Assembly: GCA_017745595.1 (NCBI GenBank)
Contig: WMBV01000030.1
Span: forward strand, 1 to 64,000
DNA length: 64,000 nt
Reading direction: 5' to 3'
Source: Bordetella petrii
Lineage (GTDB): Bacteria > Pseudomonadota > Gammaproteobacteria > Burkholderiales > Burkholderiaceae_B
A program made the translations under genes and the position numbers. This document shows, piece by piece, positions 34,573 to 42,716 of this stretch (the stretch's first letter is position 1; every line of letters starts with the position of its first letter). The notes under the pieces are model-generated. The model was given only the letters and a program-made list of their open reading frames with translations. It did no database searches and was not told where the DNA came from.

Positions 34573-35907
34573 CTAGTCGCGCAAGGCCCAGAACTCCATG
34601 GACAAGCCAGGGAATTCGCCCGCCAGGTGCAGGGCCAGCGCGCCGGTGCGCTCGAGCTGTTTCCAGAAGTCCCCGTCCTTGTCCAGTTCAAAGTACACGT
34701 GGCCCGCGCTGTATGGAATCTGGCGCGGCGCCACGGGCAGCGCCCGCACGGTCACGCCGGGCAGCTGCAGGTGCACCAGGTCGCGGATGCGCTCGACCGG
34801 GCCGATCTTGACCTGCGCGGGAAAGCGCGCGCGCACCGTGTCCGACGGCATGTCGGCGTGCACGGCCAGCACGAAACCCGCGCTGCGCAGCAGTTCCAGG
34901 TCGGGAATCTGCGCCACGCGCACGCCCTGCCCGCGGTCTTGCAGCGGGATCTGCAGCGCATGCTGCTCCAGCACTGCCGACAGGGAGCGGCGCAACTCGT
35001 TCATCAGGGCGCCGAAGGTAGCCTGCAAATCGTCGTGCTGGTATTCGGGCAGCACTTCGGGGCGGCGCGACGCCGCCGTATAGGTGGCCAGGTCGCAGGC
35101 CAGCATCAGCCAGTCGTGGAACAGGCGTTCGGGGTGCAGCCATTCGGCCTGGCGCGCATGCCACAGCGCGCCAATATAGCGGTTGACGGTTTCCAGCAGC
35201 ATGAAATCCGACACTTCGGACACGCCGCCGCGCCCGGGCTGCGACAGGCGCATGGCCAGGGCTTCGCTGCGCGCGTTCAGCAGGCCGTGCAATTCCTGCA
35301 CGAAGCCCAGCAGCAGCGGATGCGCCCCGGCCGCCAGCCACGGCGCGATATAACGGTCGTCCAGCACCACGCGATTGTCGGCGCGGCGTTCTACCACCCG
35401 CGCCACGCCCAGGCCCAGCCATTCGTCGCCCAGGTCGGTCTCGAGCATCAGCCGCAGCCGCAGCTTGCCCAGTTGCAGCAGCGCGGCCTCAAGCCCCATC
35501 GAACCGGAATCTTCCACCTCGGCCTCTTGCACCAGGTAGCGAGCCAGCGAATCGGCTTCATCTTCATACTGCACGTCGGTGGCGCCCGGCCGCAGGCGCG
35601 GCAGCGCCAGCATGACGCGCACGTCCTGCGCCTGCTCGGGCACCTCGAGCGCCGCGGGCGCGTCGTCGGGATGGGCAAACTCGAAGGGCGTGCCATCGGG
35701 CATCACGCCGCGCGCCTGTGTCAGCACCAGCTTGCCCACCGCCAGCGCGTCGCGGTCCAGGGCCAGATGGCTGAAACCCCAGAAAAACCCCTGCAGCGCG
35801 GCGGCCCGTTGCTGCAGCAAGCCCTCAAGGTAGCGCTCGAATTGCTGGAAATGCTGGGGACGCAAGAACATCCCCTCTGACCATACAACCTTATTCTTCT
35901 CTGACAT
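34573..35907 (-). CDS. tssK: Type VI secretion baseplate subunit TssK (ImpJ)
   Basis: The 444-residue protein starts MSEKNKVVWSEGMFLRPQHF, the highly conserved TssK N-terminus, which fixes the start (the open frame runs 15 codons further up without similarity). It includes GFSHLALDRDALAVG, CDLATYTAA and a C-terminal domain ending in EFPGLSMEFWAL. TssK trimers join the baseplate wedge (TssFG) to the TssLM membrane complex. It sits between tssJ and tssL, 18 bases before the latter. Confidence 0.96.
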   Translation of the reverse strand: MSEKNKVVWSEGMFLRPQHFQQFERYLEGLLQQRAAALQGFFWGFSHLALDRDALAVGKLVLTQARGVMPDGTPFEFAHPDDAPAALEVPEQAQDVRVMLALPRLRPGATDVQYEDEADSLARYLVQEAEVEDSGSMGLEAALLQLGKLRLRLMLETDLGDEWLGLGVARVVERRADNRVVLDDRYIAPWLAAGAHPLLLGFVQELHGLLNARSEALAMRLSQPGRGGVSEVSDFMLLETVNRYIGALWHARQAEWLHPERLFHDWLMLACDLATYTAASRRPEVLPEYQHDDLQATFGALMNELRRSLSAVLEQHALQIPLQDRGQGVRVAQIPDLELLRSAGFVLAVHADMPSDTVRARFPAQVKIGPVERIRDLVHLQLPGVTVRALPVAPRQIPYSAGHVYFELDKDGDFWKQLERTGALALHLAGEFPGLSMEFWALRD

Positions 35908-35964
35908 GGCTATGCTTGCGATGAAGTTGCGGTGGGCGCTGCCGGCCGGCACGCCGGCCCCTGC

Positions 35965-36654
35965 CTAGAAAGGCCACCAGGAACGCTCCCGGTCGGTGAC
36001 GGCCAGTTCGTTGTCCTTGACCGACACCTTGATCGTCTCTTCGTTGGGCGAGAACTGCCATATCTTGTAGATGTTGGTGTTCTGGGCTTCGGGCAGCGGC
36101 ACGACCAGCCGCCAATGGCTTTTTTCCAGGTCGCGGTAGGCGGCCACGATGCCCACCATGCGCGCGTCGGCGCTGCCGGTGTATTGCAGGGTCTTGGTTT
36201 CGCCCGGACGCAGAATGGCCTGGTCGGTATTGAGCAGCTCTTTGCCCAGCGCGGCCTGCGGGTCGGCTTGCAGCGAGAAGAAGTCGCGCGACTCGAAGGC
36301 GCTGGAAGAACTGAGTTCGTAGACCGTGATCTGGATGGGCGACGGTCGCCCGTGCACGTCCGGATTCACCTTCGGATCGGCGCTCAGTTCGATGGCATAC
36401 GGCACGGGAACGCGTCGCGCGGTGGAGGAACACCCCACCAGGACCAGGGCGGCAAGGCCCGCGCCCAGCGCTCTGAAGTAAAAACCCCACCCCCGAAGCG
36501 CTGCGCGCTTCCCCCTCGAGGGGGCGACGCTGGCGGACCGGCAAAGCCGGCTCCGCGGCGTCCCCGATCCCGCCGCATCCGCTTCATTCCGGGCGGGACC
36601 CACAACGCGCGGTGAAGCTCCGACAACAAATAGACTGGTCTTGCGGAACGCCAT
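35965..36654 (-). CDS. tssJ: Type VI secretion outer-membrane lipoprotein TssJ with anomalous N-terminus
   Basis: The C-terminal 155 residues are a normal TssJ: lipobox LVGC (Cys75 counted from 36654), then YAIELSADPKVNPDVHGRPSPIQITVYEL, FFSLQADPQAALG, RPGETKTLQY and a closing WWPF. TssJ tethers TssM to the outer membrane. The N-terminus is odd: the first in-frame ATG that gives a hydrophilic start (36654) puts about 60 residues before the signal core, and residues about 31-57 are encoded by an interspersed repeat (36485-36564). No ATG, GTG or TTG lies in frame just before the signal sequence. Either the repeat has been inserted into the leader or translation starts at a rare codon. Confidence 0.85.
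   Translation of the reverse strand: MAFRKTSLFVVGASPRVVGPARNEADAAGSGTPRSRLCRSASVAPSRGKRAALRGWGFYFRALGAGLAALVLVGCSSTARRVPVPYAIELSADPKVNPDVHGRPSPIQITVYELSSSSAFESRDFFSLQADPQAALGKELLNTDQAILRPGETKTLQYTGSADARMVGIVAAYRDLEKSHWRLVVPLPEAQNTNIYKIWQFSPNEETIKVSVKDNELAVTDRERSWWPF
36485..36564. repeat. GC-rich interspersed element in the 5' end of tssJ
   Basis: This 80-base block contains nested dyads: AGCGC-TGC-GCGCT, CCCCCTCGAGGGGG (36511-36524) and GACCGGCAAAGCCGGC. Blocks of this composition ('CCCCTCGAGGGGGCGAC...CCGGCAAAGCCGGC') recur between genes in Bordetella and Achromobacter genomes to my knowledge. A related fragment (CACCTCCGAAGCGCTGCGCG) lies at 23164-23183 just after metG. Here it lies inside the open frame that leads into tssJ. 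Confidence 0.6.
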
Positions 36655-36737
36655 AATTCGCGGAATGCCTCCTGGATTATGGAGAAAGCGTGTATCACAA
36701 GGGAAAAAGAAGAACCTGTCGTGTAAATACAAGAATA

Positions 36738-36757
36738 GTTACCACTGTTACGGTAAC
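36738..36757. promoter_or_regulatory. Inverted repeat in the tssJ/fha divergent promoter region
   Basis: GTTACC-N8-GGTAAC is a perfect 6-8-6 dyad in an AT-rich 229-base spacer (36655-36883) between the divergent tssJ and fha genes. The rest of the spacer has A/T patches (GGATATATTTTCC at 36778-36790) that could serve as a plus-strand -10. The dyad is a candidate operator for a T6SS regulator; no protein can be assigned. Confidence 0.4.
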
Positions 36758-36883
36758 CATGGGGAATTCTCGCGCTTGGATATATTTTCCTAACGCGCCG
36801 ACATTCTTTCTGTCGGCAACGGTGGCTATCATCGGGACGTTCGCTGCCGCATTCATGCGGGCGATGCACCGGAGATTTTCTGC

Positions 36884-38071
36884 ATGAGACTCACCGTTCA
36901 GCCCCGCCACGACGATCCCGGCATGCCCGCTGTGTCGGCGGTCTTCCAGGCCCCCGGCGGCACGCTGGGGCGCTCGCCCGACAATCAACTGGCCCTGCCC
37001 GACAGCCAGCGCGGCATTTGTCGCGTGCAGGCGGCGGTACGCATCAGCGACGGCGCGTGCTACCTGGTGAATCTCAGCGGCATGGGCAGCGTCAGCATCA
37101 ATGGCCGCGCCATTACGCGCGACCAGGAAGTGCCGTTGGCGCCGGGCGACGAAATCTCCATCGGCCCGTACACGCTCACGGCCGAAGACCCCGCCGCGCC
37201 CGTGGCGGCAGCCGCGGCCGGCGCCGGCGCGGTCGCCGCGGCCACCTTGCAGGCCGCACCGGCCGAACCCGACCCGCTGCTCGAAAGCCCGCTGCTCGAA
37301 GGCGCCGATCTCGCGCCCCCCGACACGCACACCGTTCATCACACTCCCTCTCCAGAATATCCAGTATCGGGCACCGCCGCCGACGCGCGCGCCGATCGGC
37401 CCGGCCCTGCGCAACATCCGGTGCCGGACACCTCGAGCGCCGAACGAAGCGCCTTCGCATCGCAACCGGTGTCAGACACCACAAGGGTGTCAGACACCTC
37501 AAGCCAGACCAGCCCGTCAAACCAGGTGTCTGACTCCCGCAGGGTGTCAGACACCGCCAGCGCGCCGGAAACCCTTCCCGATACCCCCCTCGAGGCTTCC
37601 GAGCCCGCCCCGCAGGCCCCGGACACCGACACCACCGACGTATTCAGCGACCTGTTCGGTCCCGGCACCCTGCCGGTGGGCAGCGTGCCCGATGTCTCGG
37701 CCCATCCGTTCGACATGGAATCCGCCCAGGCGCGCAACCCCGAAGACCCGCTGCGCCAATTGCCGCGCGGCGACGCCAATGTGCACGGCCCCGCGCGCGA
37801 TCCGCTCGACCTGCTGGGCAGCGCCGACACCGACGCGGCCCATGACATTTTTTCCGACCCCAGCCCGTCGACGCTGCCCTCGCACGACCCGCTGGCCCCG
37901 CATCGCGCCGACCCGGTCACCGACACCCTTGCCCCACCCCGGCAGGCCGACGATGCGCGCGCCGCGCGCGATCATCTGCGCGAGTACGGCGGCTACCTGC
38001 GGCCCGCGCGGGTCCAGCCGCAAGACGAACCCGACCGTGCGCCCGACACCGGCAAGCCGCGCCGCGGCTAG
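36884..38071 (+). CDS. FHA-domain protein of the type VI secretion locus (Fha/TagH)
   Basis: The 395-residue protein has an N-terminal FHA domain (residues 1-100) and a long acidic, Pro/Asp-rich, disordered remainder. The FHA signature is partly eroded: GRSPDNQLAL keeps Arg30, but the SRxH motif reads Cys-Arg-Val-Gln (46-49), and the NG motif is SINGR. The C-terminal TagH domain of longer Fha proteins is not evident. In the middle (residues 195-225) the coding sequence contains copies of the 31-bp genomic palindrome, read as VSDTTRVSDT and VSDSRRVSDT. It is the only plus-strand gene inside the locus and runs convergent with tssH. A role in assembly control is inferred from family and place. 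Confidence 0.82.
   Translation: MRLTVQPRHDDPGMPAVSAVFQAPGGTLGRSPDNQLALPDSQRGICRVQAAVRISDGACYLVNLSGMGSVSINGRAITRDQEVPLAPGDEISIGPYTLTAEDPAAPVAAAAAGAGAVAAATLQAAPAEPDPLLESPLLEGADLAPPDTHTVHHTPSPEYPVSGTAADARADRPGPAQHPVPDTSSAERSAFASQPVSDTTRVSDTSSQTSPSNQVSDSRRVSDTASAPETLPDTPLEASEPAPQAPDTDTTDVFSDLFGPGTLPVGSVPDVSAHPFDMESAQARNPEDPLRQLPRGDANVHGPARDPLDLLGSADTDAAHDIFSDPSPSTLPSHDPLAPHRADPVTDTLAPPRQADDARAARDHLREYGGYLRPARVQPQDEPDRAPDTGKPRRG
37468..37555. repeat. 31-bp palindrome copies inside the fha coding sequence
   Basis: A perfect unit (37525-37555; arms GGTGTCTGACTCCC and GGGTGTCAGACACC, loop GCA) and two 13-base half units GGTGTCAGACACC (37468-37480 and 37486-37498) lie within the open frame without breaking it. 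The perfect unit is identical to the intergenic copy at 51869-51899. Confidence 0.9.
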
Positions 38072-38088
38072 CCGCACGGCCTGCCCCG

Positions 38089-40746
38089 CTACTCGTACCG
38101 ATAGCGGAAGTCGCCCTCGGCGGCTTCCAGCGTCACGGCCCGCACCGCGCGTCCTTCCATCGAAGCCGTCAACAACTCGCGGCTGATCTGCGGCAGCACC
38201 GTGTTCGTCAAGATGGCATCGACCATGCGGCCGCCCGATTCGACTTCCGTGCAGCGCGCCACCACCAGCGCCGTCGCCTCGGGGGCCACCGTCAGCGTAA
38301 TGCCATGGTGGTCGCGCAGCCGCTGCCGCACCCGCTCGAATTGCAGGTCCACGATGCGCGCCAGCATTTCATCCGACAGCGGCAGGTAAGGCACCGCCAC
38401 CAGCCGCCCCAGCAGCGCCGCCGGAAAGGCCTTCAGCAATGGTTCGCGCAGCGCCGCCGCCAGGCCGTCGGGATCGGGCATCAAGGCCGGATCGCGGCAC
38501 AGGCTGGCGATCAGCTCGGTACCCACGTTCGAGGTCAGAATGATGATGGTGTTGCGGAAATCGATATAGCGGCCTTCGCCGTCTTCCATCCAGCCCTTGT
38601 CGAACACCTGGAAGAAAATCTCGTGCACGTCGGCGTGGGCCTTCTCGACTTCGTCGAGCAGCACCACGCTGTACGGGCGCCGCCGCACCGCCTCGGTCAG
38701 CACGCCGCCTTCGCCGTAGCCCACGTAGCCGGGCGGCGCGCCCTTCAGGGTGGATACGGTATGCGATTCCTGGAACTCGCTCATGTTGATAGAGATCAGG
38801 TTCTGCTCGCCGCCATACAGCGCCTCGGCCAGCGCCAGCGCGGTTTCCGTCTTGCCCACGCCGCTGGGGCCGCACAGCAGGAACACGCCCACCGGCTTGC
38901 CGGGGTCGGTCAGGCGGGCCCGCGACGTCTGGATGCGCCGCGCGATGGCCTCCAGGCCGTGCCGCTGGCCGATGACGCGCTGCTCCAGCGTGTCGGCCAG
39001 CCGCAGCACCGACTGCGCCTCGTCGCGCACCATGCGTCCCACCGGAATACCCGTCCAGTCGGCCACCACCGAGGCCACCGCGGCCGCATCCACCGCCGGG
39101 TAAATCAGCGCCGCTTCGCCCTGCCGCTGCGCCAGGTCCTGCTGGGCCTGCGCCAGTTCGGCGCGCAGCCGGGCCGCATCGGGTAGGGGCTGTGATTCGG
39201 GCTGTGATTCGGGCGCGGCCTCGGCCGCGGCAGCGTCCGGGTCCAGCGCGCGGCGCAGCTCGAACACCCGCGCCGCCAGCGCGGCCTCGGCGTCCCAGCG
39301 CGCGGCCAGCTCGGCCTCGTGCGTGCGCGCCAACGTCAGCGCCTGGGCCACCTGCGCCACGCGCGCGTCGTCGCCCGCACCCAGATGGGTCTCGCGCGCG
39401 GCGATGCGCTGTTCAATCTCCAGGGCCTCGATGCGGCGCCGCGCGTCTTCCAGCGCCGCCGGCACCGCATGCTGGCTGACCGCCACGCGCGCGCAGGCGG
39501 TATCCAGCAGCGCCACGGCCTTGTCGGGCAATTGCCGCGCGGGAATGTAGCGGTGCGACAGCGACACGGCCGCCTCGATCGCCTCATCCAGCAGCAGCAC
39601 CTGGTGATGCGCCTCGAGCGTGCCCGCCAGGCCGCGCAGCATGCCCAGCGCGCGCGGCTCGGAAGGCTCGTGGATCTGCACCACCTGGAAGCGCCGCGTC
39701 AGCGCGGGGTCTTTCTCGATGTATTTCTTGTATTCGGACCAGGTCGTGGCGCCGATGGTGCGCAATTGCCCGCGCGCCAGCGCGGGCTTGAGCAAATTGG
39801 CCGCGTCGCCGGTGCCCGCCGCGCCGCCCGCCCCCACCAGGGTATGGATTTCGTCGATGAACAGCACGATGGGACTGGGGCTGGCCTGCACCTCGTCGAT
39901 GATGCCGCGCAGGCGCTGCTCGAATTCGCCCTTCACGCCGGCGCCGGCCTGCAGCAGCCCGATGTCCAGCAGATACAGCGATACCTCGCGCAGCGGCGGC
40001 GGCACATCGCCGCTGGCCAGGCGCAGCGCCAGGCCCTCTACTACCGCGGTCTTGCCCACCCCGGCCTCGCCGGCCAGCAAGGGGTTGTTCTGGCGGCGCC
40101 GCATCAGAATGTCGACGATCTGGCGGATTTCCTCATCGCGGCCCGACACCGGATCGATCTCGCCGGCACGGGCCCGCGCGGTCAGGTCCACCGCATACCT
40201 GGCCAGCGCCGAGCCGCCCTGCGCGGGCGCGCCATCCGGCTGCTCGCCGGCCGCCTGCGCCGTCGCGTCCTCGGGCGAACCCTGCACAATGCCTTCCAGC
40301 TGCTCTAGCAGCACATCGGGCACGATGCGCGAAAACTGGTCGGACATGCCCAGCAGCACATTGCGCAGCGCATAGGTCTTGACCAGGCCGGCCATCAAGT
40401 GGCCGCCACGGATGCGCCCCGCGCCGTAGCGCAGCGACCCCAGCACCCACGCGCGCTCGACGGCGTGGTCGATGTGTTCCGACAGGTCGGACACCGAACC
40501 CGCGCCGCGCGGCAGCTGGTCCAGCGCCTGGGTCAGGTCCGCCTGCAGCACGCCCATGTCCAGATCGAAGCGGCGCGCAATACGATGCAGGTCGCTGTCT
40601 TGCGTGCGCACGATCTGGTGGATCCAGTGCACCAGCTCGACATAAGGGTTGCCGCGCAGCTTGCAGAACGACGTGGCGCCGTCCAGCGCCTGGTACAGCA
40701 GCGGATCGAGTTTGCCGAAAAGATCAAGGCGGCCGATATCGGACAT
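38089..40746 (-). CDS. tssH: Type VI secretion sheath-disassembly ATPase TssH (ClpV)
   Basis: This 885-residue AAA+ unfoldase has an N-terminal ClpN domain (1-150), AAA1 with Walker A GEAGVGKT, a coiled-coil middle domain (about 420-530; unusually it holds Glu/Ser/Pro-rich ESQPESQP), AAA2 with Walker A GPSGVGKTETALALAEAL and VLLDEVEKAHADVHEIF, and the ClpB_D2 C-terminal domain. It recycles the contracted TssBC sheath. It is the last gene of the long minus-strand run, 32 bases after the DUF2195 gene, and is convergent with fha. Confidence 0.97.
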   Translation of the reverse strand: MSDIGRLDLFGKLDPLLYQALDGATSFCKLRGNPYVELVHWIHQIVRTQDSDLHRIARRFDLDMGVLQADLTQALDQLPRGAGSVSDLSEHIDHAVERAWVLGSLRYGAGRIRGGHLMAGLVKTYALRNVLLGMSDQFSRIVPDVLLEQLEGIVQGSPEDATAQAAGEQPDGAPAQGGSALARYAVDLTARARAGEIDPVSGRDEEIRQIVDILMRRRQNNPLLAGEAGVGKTAVVEGLALRLASGDVPPPLREVSLYLLDIGLLQAGAGVKGEFEQRLRGIIDEVQASPSPIVLFIDEIHTLVGAGGAAGTGDAANLLKPALARGQLRTIGATTWSEYKKYIEKDPALTRRFQVVQIHEPSEPRALGMLRGLAGTLEAHHQVLLLDEAIEAAVSLSHRYIPARQLPDKAVALLDTACARVAVSQHAVPAALEDARRRIEALEIEQRIAARETHLGAGDDARVAQVAQALTLARTHEAELAARWDAEAALAARVFELRRALDPDAAAAEAAPESQPESQPLPDAARLRAELAQAQQDLAQRQGEAALIYPAVDAAAVASVVADWTGIPVGRMVRDEAQSVLRLADTLEQRVIGQRHGLEAIARRIQTSRARLTDPGKPVGVFLLCGPSGVGKTETALALAEALYGGEQNLISINMSEFQESHTVSTLKGAPPGYVGYGEGGVLTEAVRRRPYSVVLLDEVEKAHADVHEIFFQVFDKGWMEDGEGRYIDFRNTIIILTSNVGTELIASLCRDPALMPDPDGLAAALREPLLKAFPAALLGRLVAVPYLPLSDEMLARIVDLQFERVRQRLRDHHGITLTVAPEATALVVARCTEVESGGRMVDAILTNTVLPQISRELLTASMEGRAVRAVTLEAAEGDFRYRYE

Positions 40747-40778
40747 ATTGTTGTGGGCTCAGCGTCAAGAAAAAAAAA

Positions 40779-41165
40779 TCAATCGGGCCGGGCGCAGCCC
40801 AGGGACAACACCATGCTGCGATCGCCCACCAGTTTTTCGTCGCTGGCCAGGGTCAGCGTGCGCGTGCCCGATTGCTTGACGTGCAACGAGCCGCTTTGCA
40901 GGAAACCGCGCTGCCCACCGTCGAGCTCGACCTGCGACGTGTAGGTGGCGATGGCCGACTTGCAGCCGCAACGCCCGATGGACTGCTTGACGTCCAGGCC
41001 GGCCTGCAGCAACACTTGCCCGTCGGTGGTGGCGCGCATCCCCGGGCGCACGTCCACGCAGGCGGCCAGCGCATTCTCGACCTCGACCGACCCGGACGCC
41101 CGCGCGGCCAGGCCGCACAGCGCGGCCGCCAGCACGGCGGCCAGGCGCAGGAACTTATTCGACAA
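40779..41165 (-). CDS. Putative periplasmic immunity protein, DUF2195-like (Tldi1-type)
   Basis: The 128-residue protein has a Sec signal peptide (residues 1-23, LAAVLAAALCGLAARA) and a small beta-rich mature domain with Cys pairs (ALAACVDV, IGRCGCKSAIA, LSLGCA). It begins 11 bases inside the end of the DUF2778 gene, so the two are translationally coupled. Small periplasmic proteins with this layout accompany Tlde1 L,D-transpeptidase-like effectors in Salmonella and protect the producer. The DUF2195 match is by memory of the family; the immunity role is inferred from export, coupling and the effector next door. Confidence 0.7.
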   Translation of the reverse strand: MSNKFLRLAAVLAAALCGLAARASGSVEVENALAACVDVRPGMRATTDGQVLLQAGLDVKQSIGRCGCKSAIATYTSQVELDGGQRGFLQSGSLHVKQSGTRTLTLASDEKLVGDRSMVLSLGCARPD

Positions 41166-41568
41166 GCGTGCCTCCGTCGGCGGCGCGGTCGTTCACATAC
41201 TCGACCTTGATGATCATCGTAGCGCTGCGGCTACCCCGCGCATAAGTCCGCAGCAAGGGGAAAATCCGGCCTTCGACTCCGATGCAGCCGTGGCTGTAGC
41301 CCTTGGTGGAATCATGCAGATAAAAACCGCCGCGCGCCGGCGCGCAGCGGTTGCGCGTGGCGGCATCGGCCGGTTCCAGGCGCGCGCGCTTGCTGCCCCA
41401 ATCCTGGTCGGCCAGGTACAGCTGGTACAACCCCGGCGGCACCGGCCCGCTTTCCGCCCGGCACGACTCACCGGGCGCCTGGAAGCCGGGCAGCCCGCTG
41501 CTGGCGCGAAAACTGCCGTGGCCCGTCCACCGCAGCACCTGGCCGTCATAGATCATGTCGTGGGTCAC
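41155..41568 (-). CDS. DUF2778 L,D-transpeptidase-like T6SS effector (Tlde1-type)
   Basis: The 137-residue protein has the DUF2778 hallmarks GPVPPGLYQLYLAD (41-54) and the L,D-transpeptidase catalytic set His85 (FYLHDS) with Ser92-His93-Gly94-Cys95 (YSHGCIGVEGRIF). It starts with WTGHGSF-type strands typical of the fold and has no signal peptide, so it needs another export route. Tlde1 of Salmonella is a type VI effector that cleaves and exchanges stem peptides in the target periplasm. Its GTG start overlaps the tssG stop (GTGA), which makes it part of the structural operon; an ATG four codons inside is the alternative start. Activity is not proven here. Confidence 0.78.
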   Translation of the reverse strand: MTHDMIYDGQVLRWTGHGSFRASSGLPGFQAPGESCRAESGPVPPGLYQLYLADQDWGSKRARLEPADAATRNRCAPARGGFYLHDSTKGYSHGCIGVEGRIFPLLRTYARGSRSATMIIKVEYVNDRAADGGTLVE

Positions 41569-42716
41569 GCGCTCACCTCCTGAGGTTGCCTATGGGTTGA
41601 CGTGCGCCGCGCGGCGCGCTCGCGGCCTTCGTAGTCCAGCAGCAGATCGCGGGCGTCGCCCTGCTCGGGCCGGCGGCTACCCAGCCACGACGACAGGCCC
41701 AGCGGCTGCGGCGCGCCCAGTTCGATGCCGCGTACATCCTGGCGCTTGAGCACCGGCCGCACGTCCCAGGCCAGTTCGACGCCGACGTAGTCGCGCACCC
41801 AGTGCGTCAGTTGGCGCGCGCGCCGGCCGCCGGGCAGGAAGCTGGCGTAGTCGGCGCGGCCCAGCGGACCCAGCTCGATGCGGAACTTGTGCTGGGCATC
41901 GCGCACCGCCGCGCCCAGAATCGTGTCCTGGCCCAGCCCCTGGGTACCGCCCAGTCCCAGGCGCTGCGAGGGCTCCAGCCGTATCCATTGCGGCACGAAC
42001 TCCGCGATGCGCACCGGTATCGAGAAAAACGTCTGAAGAATGTGTTTCAGGCCTTCCGGATTGCGGGTCTGCCGGATCAGGTGCCCGGCCATGTAGAACT
42101 TGGCGTGGTCCATCACCGCGTCGCGCCGCAGCATCGACGGCACGCCCATGTGCAGCAGGCTGGCCACGTAGCGCGTAAAGCGCTCTTCCTTGCGGTCCAG
42201 GCTGACCGTGCTTTGCGCATCGGCCCAGGCGCGGTAGAACAGCAGGATCAGGCGATGGTGGAACACATCGGCGAACCCGGACAAGGTCTGGTCGCCGTAA
42301 TGATGCATGCGCTCGCGCGCGTATTCGGTCAGGTGCAGGGGCAGCGGGCCGTTGGGGCCGAACAGCCCGAAGCTGTAGATGGACAGTTCCGGCGGCCTGC
42401 CGGCCTGCCCCGGCCGCGCCGATGCCAGGGTCGACGGCGCGAAAGCCATCGATGGTTCCTGGCGCATGCGCACCGGTTCGTTGCGCGGCACCGTGTCCCG
42501 GCCCAGCGGCGCGCGCGCCCCGGCCCGCGCGTCGATCCAGCGCAGCGTATTGAACAGGTCGTAGGCATAGGGCGCCTGTTCCAGCGCGCGCCAGAAGCCG
42601 GGCGGCAAGCCCGGCAGGCCGGCCCCCGGCGCGAACGCGGGCGCGGCGGCCTGCGGCCGCGCCGGCCCGGTGTCGGGCGCGGTTTCTGCCGGCTCGGTCG
42701 CTAGGCTGGCCAACAC
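41565..42716 (-). CDS. tssG: Type VI secretion baseplate subunit TssG (ImpH)
   Basis: The 383-residue protein has the conserved core: PYAYDLFNTLRWIDAR, MAFAPSTLAS, GLFGPNGPLPLHLTEYAR, FADVFHHRLILLFYRAWADAQ, and MGVPSMLRRDA. TssG forms the wedge with two TssF chains and TssE. The start is a GTG that overlaps the stop of the DUF3540 gene (TAGTG), with a Thr/Pro/Ala-rich leader of about 45 residues before the conserved part. Its stop overlaps the start of the DUF2778 gene. Confidence 0.94.
   Translation of the reverse strand: MLASLATEPAETAPDTGPARPQAAAPAFAPGAGLPGLPPGFWRALEQAPYAYDLFNTLRWIDARAGARAPLGRDTVPRNEPVRMRQEPSMAFAPSTLASARPGQAGRPPELSIYSFGLFGPNGPLPLHLTEYARERMHHYGDQTLSGFADVFHHRLILLFYRAWADAQSTVSLDRKEERFTRYVASLLHMGVPSMLRRDAVMDHAKFYMAGHLIRQTRNPEGLKHILQTFFSIPVRIAEFVPQWIRLEPSQRLGLGGTQGLGQDTILGAAVRDAQHKFRIELGPLGRADYASFLPGGRRARQLTHWVRDYVGVELAWDVRPVLKRQDVRGIELGAPQPLGLSSWLGSRRPEQGDARDLLLDYEGRERAARRTSTHRQPQEVSA

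Noticed and set aside
36690-36887. Small plus-strand open frame in the tssJ/fha spacer
   Set aside because: It lies over the AT-rich promoter region, has no ribosome site, and overlaps the fha start in another frame. A hydrophobic patch (FFLSATVAIIGTFAAAF) was noted but is not enough to call a gene.
37468-37555. Repeat cluster as a CRISPR array
   Set aside because: The units are palindromic, in mixed orientation and half copies, with irregular spacing, and there are no cas genes.
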